15,090 nt of DNA from Sediminibacterium ginsengisoli (GTDB lineage: Bacteria > Bacteroidota > Bacteroidia > Chitinophagales > Chitinophagaceae), in NCBI GenBank assembly GCA_943324415.2, contig CALPLN020000026.1:1-15090 (forward strand). The letters run 5' to 3'. Under the pieces are notes generated by a model. That model ran no database searches. It had not been told where the DNA came from and worked only from the letters and a program-made list of their open reading frames with translations. The stretch's first letter is position 1, and every line of letters starts with the position of its first letter. Below are positions 1-6,794 of this stretch, piece by piece. Made by a program: the position numbers and the translations under genes.

Positions 1-30
1 AGGTCAGCGGTTCGAACCCGCTATTCTCCA
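1..30 (+). tRNA. tRNA 3' end (partial, isotype not determinable)
   Basis: Only the 3' part of a tRNA lies in the window. Bases 1-5 fit a variable loop. Bases 6-10 and 18-22 form a perfect 5-bp T stem around the loop TTCGAAC at 11-17. Bases 23-29 (ATTCTCC) are the 3' acceptor strand and A30 is the discriminator. The next bases are CAA, so CCA is not encoded and must be added after transcription. The anticodon is outside the window. The acceptor and T-arm bases resemble Bacteroidota alanine tRNAs, but that is an impression only. Confidence 0.9.
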
Positions 31-31
31 C

Positions 32-64
32 AAGCCAGTCTAGGTAATAGGCTGGCTTTTTTTT
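32..64 (+). terminator. Rho-independent terminator of the tRNA transcript
   Basis: Bases 32-42 (AAGCCAGTCTA) pair with 48-58 as an 11-bp stem with one T-G wobble and a 5-nt loop (GGTAA). The 3' side runs into eight T (57-64). It starts two bases after the tRNA discriminator, as expected for a tRNA terminator. The left arm recurs in the terminator at 696-728. Confidence 0.9.
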
Positions 65-124
65 GCCTGCGCTAAATCAAGTAGACTCTTGACCATTGTC
101 ATTTACATTCATAGATGCTCGTTT

Positions 125-132
125 TAACTTTG
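125..132 (+). promoter_or_regulatory. Bacteroidota -7 promoter box of the PepSY-like gene
   Basis: TAACTTTG is an exact match to the Bacteroidota sigma-factor box TAnnTTTG. It lies between the tRNA terminator and the ATG at 164. Transcription would start around 137-140 and leave a short A/T-rich leader of about 25 nt. A clear -33 TTG is not correctly spaced: the nearest, at 96-98, is too far upstream. The call therefore rests on the -7 box and its position. Confidence 0.6.
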
Positions 133-163
133 ATGTTCATTCTTTAAATAAAAATGTACAATC

Positions 164-676
164 ATGAAACAAGTAAAATTAGGAATCATTGCCTGCATTG
201 CTTTTGTAGGACTTAGTAGTAATATCTATGCTCAGGAAACACTTCCTCCGGTTACGGTGACGAGCTTAAATTATAAATATTTAAAATCCGTTGCTGATCC
301 AAATGCAGCACAAAAAGTAAATTTATTAGAAAGAAAAGCAGCTACCTACAATGTTAAGGAGTCCGAGTTTTATGACGATGAATTTGAACAATATTATGTT
401 TCTTTTTATTTACCTAAAGGTCAAGTATTAGCAACCTATGACAAAGAGGGTAAAATTCTAAGAACTGCTGAGCGTTTTAGCAATGTAGTTTTACCTACCA
501 GCGTTAGAACTTCTGTAATGGATACGTATCCAGACTGGACCATTGCAAAAGATGTCTATTTGGTGAATTACCATGCTGGGTCGAATCATATTAACAAGGT
601 CTATAAATTAGTACTTGAAAACGGGGATAAGCGCAAACGCGTGAAGACAGATGAAAAGGGTAATTTCATAGATTAA
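164..676 (+). CDS. Small secreted PepSY-like protein
   Basis: A 170-residue exported protein. Residues 1-23 form a signal peptide (two lysines, a hydrophobic core, then IYA before Q24), so the mature form is periplasmic or extracellular. The mature part alternates beta-strand and turn segments. Its C-terminal half has the pattern LPxxV-xxxV-x-x-YPDW, then an aromatic strand, YKLVLENG and a basic strand, about residues 110-168. This resembles the Bacteroidota PepSY-like/DUF2874 proteins, whose role is mostly unknown. Enzymatic residues, a lipobox and membrane segments are absent. The gene stands alone between two strong terminators, with its own TAnnTTTG box, so it is probably monocistronic. 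An ATG at 154 is out of frame. The start at 164 is supported by the signal peptide. The family assignment is by pattern recognition only. Confidence 0.8.
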   Translation: MKQVKLGIIACIAFVGLSSNIYAQETLPPVTVTSLNYKYLKSVADPNAAQKVNLLERKAATYNVKESEFYDDEFEQYYVSFYLPKGQVLATYDKEGKILRTAERFSNVVLPTSVRTSVMDTYPDWTIAKDVYLVNYHAGSNHINKVYKLVLENGDKRKRVKTDEKGNFID

Positions 677-695
677 TTCGATATTGTATAAAGGG

Positions 696-728
696 AAAAA
701 GCCAGTCTAAACACAGACTGGCTTTTTT
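696..728 (+). terminator. Rho-independent terminator after the PepSY-like gene
   Basis: Bases 696-708 pair perfectly with 715-727 (13 bp, including an A/T end) around the loop AAACAC, and the T-run is 723-728. The hairpin begins about 20 bp after the stop at 676. AAGCCAGTCTA at 699-709 is identical to 32-42 in the tRNA terminator. Confidence 0.92.
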
Positions 729-753
729 ATGCCGTTTAACAAATAAGATGAGG

Positions 754-780
754 TTGATGGATGATCAGTTCTTACTTTTG
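754..780 (+). promoter_or_regulatory. Bacteroidota promoter (TTG ... TACTTTTG) of the receptor gene
   Basis: TACTTTTG at 773-780 exactly matches the -7 consensus TAnnTTTG. A TTG at 754-756 lies 16 bp upstream, close to the usual spacing of the -33 element. Transcription is expected about 5-8 nt after the box, near 785-788. That is right at the tandem ATG codons 788 and 791 and rules out translation from the in-frame ATG at 761 on this transcript. Confidence 0.7.
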
Positions 781-787
781 CAGTTCT

Positions 788-3190
788 ATGATGCGATTAA
801 TAAAAAAGGGCGCAAGATCATTATGCATCTTGCTTATTGTACTAATTCATAAGGCCTCGTTTGGTCAAACGCTACCATTGAAGTTGATTGTGGTGGATGC
901 TAAAAGGCAGCCCATTGCTTTTGCCAATATCGGTATCCAGATGATTGACAGTGTCATGCAAAAAAATATAGTTGCAGATAGTAATGGACACGCTACCATT
1001 GTGCTTCCTTCTGGGAAATTGTATCAGTTAAAAACGAGTGCCATTGGATACCAATCGGACAATAGGACAATCAAATTGGATAAATTAAGTACAGTCAAAA
1101 TTGAATTGAAGGAGACCAATGGCCAACTTAAAGAAGTAGTGGTCACATCTACTAAGCCGTTGATTAGACAAGAAGATGATAAATCTGTGGTAGATCCTGA
1201 GCCATTGGCGGCAACATCTACCAATGCCTATGAGACTATGGAAAAAATACCTGGTATTTTTATAGATCAGGATGGCAATATTTATTTAAATGGATTGTCT
1301 CCTGCAGGAGTACAAATTAATGGAAGAGAATTGAGAATGAGTGCATCAGATATGGCGACCTTATTGAAAAGTCTGCCGCCAACTTCGATCCAAAAAATTG
1401 AATTGGTAAGAACACCTTCTGCAAAGTATGATGCATCAGGCGGCGGCGGGGTGGTCAATATTATTTTGAAAAAAGGGGTAAAAATTGGATTGAATGGTTC
1501 AGTGAACACTGGCATGAATCAGGGGGTATATGGCAATCAGTTTATTGGACTTAATTTGAATAATACAACAGACAAGTACAATAGTTACCTCAATACACAA
1601 TACAACCAGAACGATGGGTACAATATTGTAAATACGGATAGGTTCCTATCCACGGATACGGTGTTAAAACAAACTGCAAGAACATTGAGCCCAAACCAAT
1701 CGGCATATATCGGTTTTGGTTTAGGAAGAAGCTGGTCGGACCGTTTTGAATTAAATTATGATGCGAGGTTAAGTGGTCAAACATTTGTCAATACGACGAA
1801 TAACGAGTCGATGCTGCAGAAAATAGCTACGAAACAAAATTTGAGCGCCATTGCATCATTGGTCAACAACGATGGGTCCAATTTCAATATCAACCAATCA
1901 GTACGATCAAAACTTAAATTAGATTCTACTGGTGGAGAATGGACCATCGACTTTTCGCACAATATCATTCGATCAACAACAGATCAATTTTATGAAAACA
2001 CCTTACTATCAGGTGGATTGGCTTCGAAAGGGGCAGGTGATTTTTTAAACAATAGAGATTTTTATACCTATCAAACGGATTATAAGAAGAAGCATTTTGG
2101 ACTTACCATTGAAGCTGGATTAAAGTCAAGTTTGTTGACCTTTAAAAATGATGCAAATTATCAAAAGGACTTCAACGGTATTGCAGTTAAAGATATTTTC
2201 AGAACTAGTGCCTATTCCTTTAAAGAGCAAATCAATGCAGTCTATCTTCAGGGTTCTAAAACATGGGGAGCAGTGATTTTGAAAGTAGGAACTAGGGTGG
2301 AGCAAACAATCATGGAAGGCAAGCAACGCATCCCTTCTGATACTTCTTTTTCTTTGAATAGAACGGATGCATTCCCTTATGTATTTTTAAGTAGAAAATT
2401 ATTTAAGATTTCTGGTTATGAGATGCGGGGTTATTTGGTCTATCGAAAGACCATTAGCAGACCCAGCTATGAATTCCTAAATCCCTTTCCTAAATACATT
2501 GATCCGTTTTTATATGAATCGGGTAATCCAAGTTTAAAGCCTCAGTTTACTTCTAACTATGAGGCCAATATTAGCGTAGATGACAAACCAATTTTCGCTT
2601 TCGGTATCAATGAAACTAAAGATATTTTCACGAATGTGGTGTATCAATCTCCCACGAATAAACAAGTCGCTTATCGCACCTATGACAATTTAGGTAAAAG
2701 CAAAGAAACTTATTTTAGAGGGATAGCAGTGATACCTCCAGGTAAGGCATTTTTTGCTGTGGTGGGTGCGCAATACAACCACAATGTATACAATGGATTA
2801 TATGAACAAAAGCCAATTGTATTTGATAAAGCAACATGGACATTCTTTACATTTCAATCCCTGAAATTAGGAAAGCTATCCACTTTTACAATCAATGGAT
2901 TCTGGAGAACCAATGGGCAGCAACAATTTTACGAGTTGGATAATTTTGGGCAATTGAATAGTTCCATAAATCGTCTTTTTTTAAATAAAAAATTGACTGT
3001 GACTATTTCCATGAATGATATCTTCTTTACCAATAAGAATACGTTCACATTAAGACAGGGAAGTATCTATGCCGTTGGATTAAGGGAGAGTGATTCAAGA
3101 AGATTTGGTATCAATATCCGTTACAACTTTGGGGTGAAGCCCAAGGAACAAAAGATGGATATGTTAGATACGGATGTTAAAGTGAATTAA
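788..3190 (+). CDS. TonB-dependent-receptor-like outer membrane beta-barrel protein
   Basis: An 800-residue outer-membrane protein from this start. Residues 1-26 are a signal peptide (basic RLIKKGAR, hydrophobic core, then SFG before Q27). Residues about 30-107 form a CarboxypepD_reg-like Ig domain. Residues about 130-230 are a plug domain with the conserved VQINGRE and the GGGGVVNIILKKG segment that ends the plug. The rest is an OMP_b-brl_3-type barrel rich in alternating aromatic strands, with FGINIRYNFG near the end. Proteins of this group move or bind a ligand at the outer membrane; the ligand cannot be read from sequence. No SusD-like partner lies beside it, and no clear TonB box is visible. 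The frame is open back to an ATG at 761, but the promoter at 754-780 and the signal peptide favour 788 or 791. The stop is 2 bp from the convergent transporter gene. Confidence 0.88.
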   Translation: MMRLIKKGARSLCILLIVLIHKASFGQTLPLKLIVVDAKRQPIAFANIGIQMIDSVMQKNIVADSNGHATIVLPSGKLYQLKTSAIGYQSDNRTIKLDKLSTVKIELKETNGQLKEVVVTSTKPLIRQEDDKSVVDPEPLAATSTNAYETMEKIPGIFIDQDGNIYLNGLSPAGVQINGRELRMSASDMATLLKSLPPTSIQKIELVRTPSAKYDASGGGGVVNIILKKGVKIGLNGSVNTGMNQGVYGNQFIGLNLNNTTDKYNSYLNTQYNQNDGYNIVNTDRFLSTDTVLKQTARTLSPNQSAYIGFGLGRSWSDRFELNYDARLSGQTFVNTTNNESMLQKIATKQNLSAIASLVNNDGSNFNINQSVRSKLKLDSTGGEWTIDFSHNIIRSTTDQFYENTLLSGGLASKGAGDFLNNRDFYTYQTDYKKKHFGLTIEAGLKSSLLTFKNDANYQKDFNGIAVKDIFRTSAYSFKEQINAVYLQGSKTWGAVILKVGTRVEQTIMEGKQRIPSDTSFSLNRTDAFPYVFLSRKLFKISGYEMRGYLVYRKTISRPSYEFLNPFPKYIDPFLYESGNPSLKPQFTSNYEANISVDDKPIFAFGINETKDIFTNVVYQSPTNKQVAYRTYDNLGKSKETYFRGIAVIPPGKAFFAVVGAQYNHNVYNGLYEQKPIVFDKATWTFFTFQSLKLGKLSTFTINGFWRTNGQQQFYELDNFGQLNSSINRLFLNKKLTVTISMNDIFFTNKNTFTLRQGSIYAVGLRESDSRRFGINIRYNFGVKPKEQKMDMLDTDVKVN

Positions 3191-3192
3191 GT

Positions 3193-4467
3193 TTATTTCA
3201 TGGAAGCCTCAATCAATGCATAAACGCTCATAGAGCCCATTAGTGCCACCACAATCCATCCAGCAGCTTCGATCCACAATGGATACTTGTATTGCTTTAA
3301 AATTGGTATCCTTCTGCTTGCAATTAACATGATTCCTAATGCAAAGGGTAGGATAAATCCATTGATTAATCCAGCATAAAGTAACAATTCTTTTGGCTTG
3401 CCAATCCATATAAATAAGCAAGTAGAAATTAAAATAAATCCACTAATTGCAAATCGCTCATGTTTCAAAAATGAAATATCCAGATTTTTTATAAAAGAGT
3501 AGGAGGTATAGGATGCTCCAATCACAGATGAAATTGCGGCACTCCACAACACAATACCAAATACAAACAAGCCCCATCTGCCACCGGCAGTTTCAAATAC
3601 CGTTGCAGCAGGATTGTTTTTATCTAGATGGACTCCCTGAGACACTACACCCACCACCGCTAAGAATAAAATAAAGCGCATAAAGGATGAAATAAGGATG
3701 CCTCTGCTTGCACTTTTTGTCACAAATGGAATATGTTCAGGGCCAACCATGCCAGCGTCCACTAACCTATGTGCCCCGGAGAACGTAATGTAACCGCCTA
3801 CTGTGCCACCAACAATGGTCACGATAGCAAGCAATGAAATCTGCTCTGGAACAAAACTATGATGCACTGCAGAAAGGATGGGAGGATGAGCAGCATAAAC
3901 AATCAATAAGGTTAAACTTATCTTTACAATTCCTAAAATCTTTGTTAACCGATCTAACATTTTTCCAATTTCATCTATCCAAAATATCAGTATCGCAATG
4001 ATGCCACTTAACATCGCTCCTTTTGCAAAACTGATGCCTGTTAATAAATTCAGGGCGAGTCCACATCCAGCGATATTGCCAATATTAAATGCAAATCCAC
4101 CCAATATCACCGAAAAGGACAAGACATGTCCAAGGCCAGGTAGCAATTGATTGGCAATTTCTTGCGCACGCATACCACTCAATGTGATGGCTCTCCAAAT
4201 ATTAATTTGTGCACCAAAATCAAGTAGGATAGATATTAAAATGACAAATCCAAAACTAGTCAGAAGTTGTTCTGTATAAAAAGAAGTTTGTGTTAAAAAT
4301 CCTGGTCCAATGGATGAGTTTGCCATTAAAAATGCTGCGCCTAAACTAATCCCCGTCAAAGAGGGTAGCTTGGCTTTTGCCTTAGGGATATTTGATTTCA
4401 ATCTGGTATTGTTGTAATGTGTTGAATAAGTGTTTTGCGATGGCAACCGCTTCGGGATGATCCCCAT
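3193..4467 (-). CDS. Nramp-fold transporter (YcsG-like), atypical metal-site motifs, in the pxp operon
   Basis: A 424-residue inner-membrane protein with about eleven hydrophobic helices and Nramp family features. Helix 1 reads LGAAFLMANSSIGPGF, so the metal-binding DPGN motif is replaced by GPGF (residues 54-57). In helix 6 the usual MPH is replaced by GAH (231-233). Canonical Nramp proteins co-transport Mn2+ or Fe2+ with protons through those residues, so this one probably carries something else. The arrangement matches Bacillus subtilis, where the Nramp-like ycsG sits with ycsF and kipI/kipA (the 5-oxoprolinase genes). Import of 5-oxoproline is a reasonable inference. It is the last gene of the operon. 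The ATG at 4467 overlaps pxpA by 86 bp. TTG codons at 4401 and 4359 are alternative starts, and the first 35 residues carry no conserved feature. No terminator is visible after the stop. Confidence 0.85.
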   Translation of the reverse strand: MGIIPKRLPSQNTYSTHYNNTRLKSNIPKAKAKLPSLTGISLGAAFLMANSSIGPGFLTQTSFYTEQLLTSFGFVILISILLDFGAQINIWRAITLSGMRAQEIANQLLPGLGHVLSFSVILGGFAFNIGNIAGCGLALNLLTGISFAKGAMLSGIIAILIFWIDEIGKMLDRLTKILGIVKISLTLLIVYAAHPPILSAVHHSFVPEQISLLAIVTIVGGTVGGYITFSGAHRLVDAGMVGPEHIPFVTKSASRGILISSFMRFILFLAVVGVVSQGVHLDKNNPAATVFETAGGRWGLFVFGIVLWSAAISSVIGASYTSYSFIKNLDISFLKHERFAISGFILISTCLFIWIGKPKELLLYAGLINGFILPFALGIMLIASRRIPILKQYKYPLWIEAAGWIVVALMGSMSVYALIEASMK

Positions 4468-5164
4468 GAATACAAATTGTTTCTGCCTCCACCGCGATCA
4501 TGGTTCCGTCATCTGTTTTAATTTCCTGGTCCAAAACCATTGTCAAGACTTGTTTTGCGGATGCATTGGGATCAATGATTAGTGCATGGTCCAAATGTCT
4601 TGGGGTGAGTTGGCCGTTGGGTTGATAAGTTCTATCTGCAAAAGCCTCTGAAATACATTTTACACCAATTGCTTTTGCTTCTTTAATGGAATGACTTCCA
4701 CTCAATCCATAGAGTAGGATTGAAGGATCAATGGCTTGTAAGGTTTGTGCTACAATTTTACTAGCCAAGGGATCTTTCGCACAATCATTGTACAATGCAC
4801 CATGAAGTTTTACATGATGAATGGTACAACCCATCTGGTCGGTTATTTTTTCAAATAGACTGAGTTGATCACTAATCAATTCTGCTAATTCGATTAAGGA
4901 AATGGATTGCGATAGTCTACCAAAGTTTTCTCTGTCTAAATAACTAGGATGTGCCCCAATTGCTACATTGTTTTCCAATGCAAGTTCAATGGTTCTTTTG
5001 ATGGTATCTTCGTCGCCTGCATGAAAACCACAGGCAATATTGGCACTACTAATAAAAGGCATCAATGCAGCGTCATTTTGCATACCTTCTCCCATATCAC
5101 AGTTGAGATCAATGCTTAAACCAAGACTGCTTTGCTCGATAGAGTTGATGTGCTGTTTGAACAT
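4382..5164 (-). CDS. pxpA: 5-oxoprolinase subunit A (LamB/YcsF family)
   Basis: This is the 260-residue LamB/YcsF-family subunit of the ATP-dependent 5-oxoprolinase PxpABC, which hydrolyses 5-oxo-L-proline (pyroglutamate) to L-glutamate in the cytoplasm. Family motifs are intact and in order: IDLNCDMGEG (18-27), ANIACGFHAGD (41-51), AIGAHPSYLDRENFGR (68-83) and HVKLHGALYND (about 117-127). The length is normal for the family. Homologues usually begin two or so residues before IDLN, whereas this protein has about 17 extra residues. No ATG, GTG or TTG lies between the start at 5164 and the motif, so the 56-bp overlap with the end of pxpC is probably real and suggests translational coupling. It is third in the operon pxpB-pxpC-pxpA-transporter. 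Confidence 0.95.
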   Translation of the reverse strand: MFKQHINSIEQSSLGLSIDLNCDMGEGMQNDAALMPFISSANIACGFHAGDEDTIKRTIELALENNVAIGAHPSYLDRENFGRLSQSISLIELAELISDQLSLFEKITDQMGCTIHHVKLHGALYNDCAKDPLASKIVAQTLQAIDPSILLYGLSGSHSIKEAKAIGVKCISEAFADRTYQPNGQLTPRHLDHALIIDPNASAKQVLTMVLDQEIKTDDGTMIAVEAETICIHGDHPEAVAIAKHLFNTLQQYQIEIKYP

Positions 5165-6032
5165 TCGTTATGCTTAACTTAAAATGACTATGGTTATTTA
5201 ATTGTGCAAGCCTTGGTAAATCTACCAAAATTATTTGACCCAAATTGGCATATCCTCCAATAGTTTGATGATCTGCCATCAAGACAATGATCTTACCATT
5301 TGGAAGCAATTGCATCGTACCTCTGGTTACAGCACTTGACAGATACTGTTTTGGTTCGGATAAATGGATAGAGGGTCCTTCCAATAAGAAACCCATTCGA
5401 TTGGATTTTGCATCAATTGAAAAATCTGCTTGCATCAATTGGCGAATCGATGCAGGGTCTACATCATTCCATGCTGGTCCTGGAATAAACCTTATTTCAT
5501 GTTCATTAAATAGGCTTGTTTGAACTTGTTGAATAAGATGATCCTTAAATGGATTGAATGAAATAGCAACAACAGGATCTGAAGTAATTGTAAAATGATC
5601 CTCCTTATTTAAAGTGGTTTGAAAACTACAATAACTGTTTAACCAGGCTTTACTAGAATCGAGCTTGCCTTTGAATGCAATATAGGCGGTCCGTCCCTCT
5701 AAAGGTTGTAAGCATCTTAGTTGATCTTGTGGATGTACTAAGATGGGCGTATTCAGTGCAACACTTTTTTCATTGATCACCGGTACAAAATTGGCGCCAC
5801 TAATACAGATCCACATTGTTTGTTCAAATTCAAAAATACTTGCAGGGAAATGCAATTCAAAAACAGGGTTGTTTAAGTCATTGTCTAAAATTGCATTGGC
5901 CAATTGAGCAGATAAATAATCCATTGGCCCACTAGGTTGGATTCCTAGATGCTGATAGCCATATCTTCCAAGATCTTCGATACGATCAGACAGTCCTTTT
6001 TTGATCAGTTTAATCGACATCTTCGTGGGCAT
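5109..6032 (-). CDS. pxpC: 5-oxoprolinase subunit C (KipA/biotin-dependent carboxyltransferase family)
   Basis: This is the 307-residue KipA-like subunit, partner of PxpB in the 5-oxoprolinase complex. The old family name refers to the carboxyltransferase domain of urea amidolyase. Visible family motifs are DLGRYGYQHLGIQPSGPMD (20-38), RFIPGP followed by W-N-D in the middle, a SNRMGFLLEGP segment, and near the end SSAVTRGTMQLLPNGK and VLMADHQTIGGYANLG. The length is typical. Two starts are possible: ATG 6032 and the in-frame ATG 6020 (MSIKLIKKGL), which fits homologues better and would shorten the overlap with pxpB from 23 to 11 bp. The 3' end overlaps pxpA by 56 bp, so the three subunits are likely made together. 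A KipA role in sporulation control, as in Bacillus, is not expected here. Confidence 0.94.
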   Translation of the reverse strand: MPTKMSIKLIKKGLSDRIEDLGRYGYQHLGIQPSGPMDYLSAQLANAILDNDLNNPVFELHFPASIFEFEQTMWICISGANFVPVINEKSVALNTPILVHPQDQLRCLQPLEGRTAYIAFKGKLDSSKAWLNSYCSFQTTLNKEDHFTITSDPVVAISFNPFKDHLIQQVQTSLFNEHEIRFIPGPAWNDVDPASIRQLMQADFSIDAKSNRMGFLLEGPSIHLSEPKQYLSSAVTRGTMQLLPNGKIIVLMADHQTIGGYANLGQIILVDLPRLAQLNNHSHFKLSITNVQTAHQLYRAKQSWFKH

Positions 6033-6747
6033 TTAATTGATGAAATAATTCCAAGTGAATGGGATTAAATTTTACTTGATCTCCTGCTTTAAAAAGGGTA
6101 AGGGTTGCGCTATGGGGTTCAAATATTTTTAGTGGTGTGCGACCAATGATTTGCCAGCCACCTGGAGAGGTCATCGGGTAAATGCCAGTTTGTTTTCCTG
6201 CAATACCTACACTACCTGCAAGGACTTTTGCCCTTGGTGAAGGATGTCTTGGTAATTGTATTGCTTTAGGCACATCCCCCATATAGGCAAAGCCAGGTAA
6301 AAATCCGAGACAGTAAACGGTATACACTTTTTCACTATGTAGTTGTATCAATGCTTCTATACTGCAATTGGACGCTTTGGCGGCATCTTGTAAATCAATA
6401 CCCAAGCAAGGATCATAACAAACAGGTATTTCTATTAATCTTATTGTAGCCTTGGAGGGTTGCATACTTGCTGATACTGCGATATATTTTTCAAGAAGCT
6501 GACTGGCAAATAAATAGGGATTGGCATCAAAAATAAGGATATCATAGACCAATGTTAATGTATCATAAGCGAGTATCATATCCTTTACCCCTTTTATTGT
6601 TTCATTCTCTATAAATGCATTGAATGCTAGTAATTGCTGATCAATGCCATCTCTCCCTCCAGTTGTTATCTTAAATACAATGGCATGGTCTCCAAGTAAT
6701 TGTATTTGAAATAAAGGTCGTTGGTTTTGCATACCTAAACTTACCAT
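6010..6747 (-). CDS. pxpB: 5-oxoprolinase subunit B (KipI family)
   Basis: This 245-residue KipI-like subunit is the first gene of the pxp operon. The conserved C-terminal block is complete: GFLPGFAYMG (148-157), LPRHPSPRAKV (165-175), GSVGIAGKQTGIYP (178-191) and SPGGWQIIGRT (194-204). This block forms the domain related to the allophanate hydrolase C-terminal domain that works with PxpC. The N-terminal part (PLFQIQLLGDHAIVFKI) also fits the family. ATG 6747 was chosen; ATG 6732 (residue 6) is possible. The gene is divergent from the GH30 gene with only 47 bp between start codons, and I could not find a convincing TAnnTTTG box for it there. Gene order B-C-A matches the common arrangement of 5-oxoprolinase operons. 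Confidence 0.93.
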   Translation of the reverse strand: MVSLGMQNQRPLFQIQLLGDHAIVFKITTGGRDGIDQQLLAFNAFIENETIKGVKDMILAYDTLTLVYDILIFDANPYLFASQLLEKYIAVSASMQPSKATIRLIEIPVCYDPCLGIDLQDAAKASNCSIEALIQLHSEKVYTVYCLGFLPGFAYMGDVPKAIQLPRHPSPRAKVLAGSVGIAGKQTGIYPMTSPGGWQIIGRTPLKIFEPHSATLTLFKAGDQVKFNPIHLELFHQLNAHEDVD

Positions 6748-6794
6748 TTTTTAAGTCATTTCATTGTATATTTATTCGTAATAAATGCTTGTAT
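6748..6794. promoter_or_regulatory. Compact divergent promoter region between pxpB and GH30
   Basis: Only 47 bp, about 80% A/T, separate the two start codons. An imperfect -7 box for the + strand, TATATTTA (6767-6774, one mismatch to TAnnTTTG), would start transcription near 6780. No exact box is seen on either strand. TTGTATAT occurs at 6764-6771 and again at 6789-6796, over the GH30 start. Promoter elements for pxpB may extend into the GH30 coding region. Confidence 0.4.

Noticed and set aside
1..760. Integrated element using the tRNA 3' end as an attachment site
   Set aside because: The repeated 11 nt belong to terminator arms, the tRNA 3' sequence itself is not duplicated, and no integrase is present.
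761..787. ATG 761 as the receptor start
   Set aside because: The promoter box 773-780 lies downstream of it and the added residues spoil a regular signal peptide. It is kept only as a less likely alternative.
5287..5523. A 78-codon + strand ORF inside pxpC
   Set aside because: It is antisense to a well-conserved part of pxpC, has no promoter or family resemblance, and mirrors the codon pattern of the real gene.
6789..6794. TTG start for the GH30 gene
   Set aside because: It would add only two residues before the natural signal peptide start; the ATG at 6795 is preferred.
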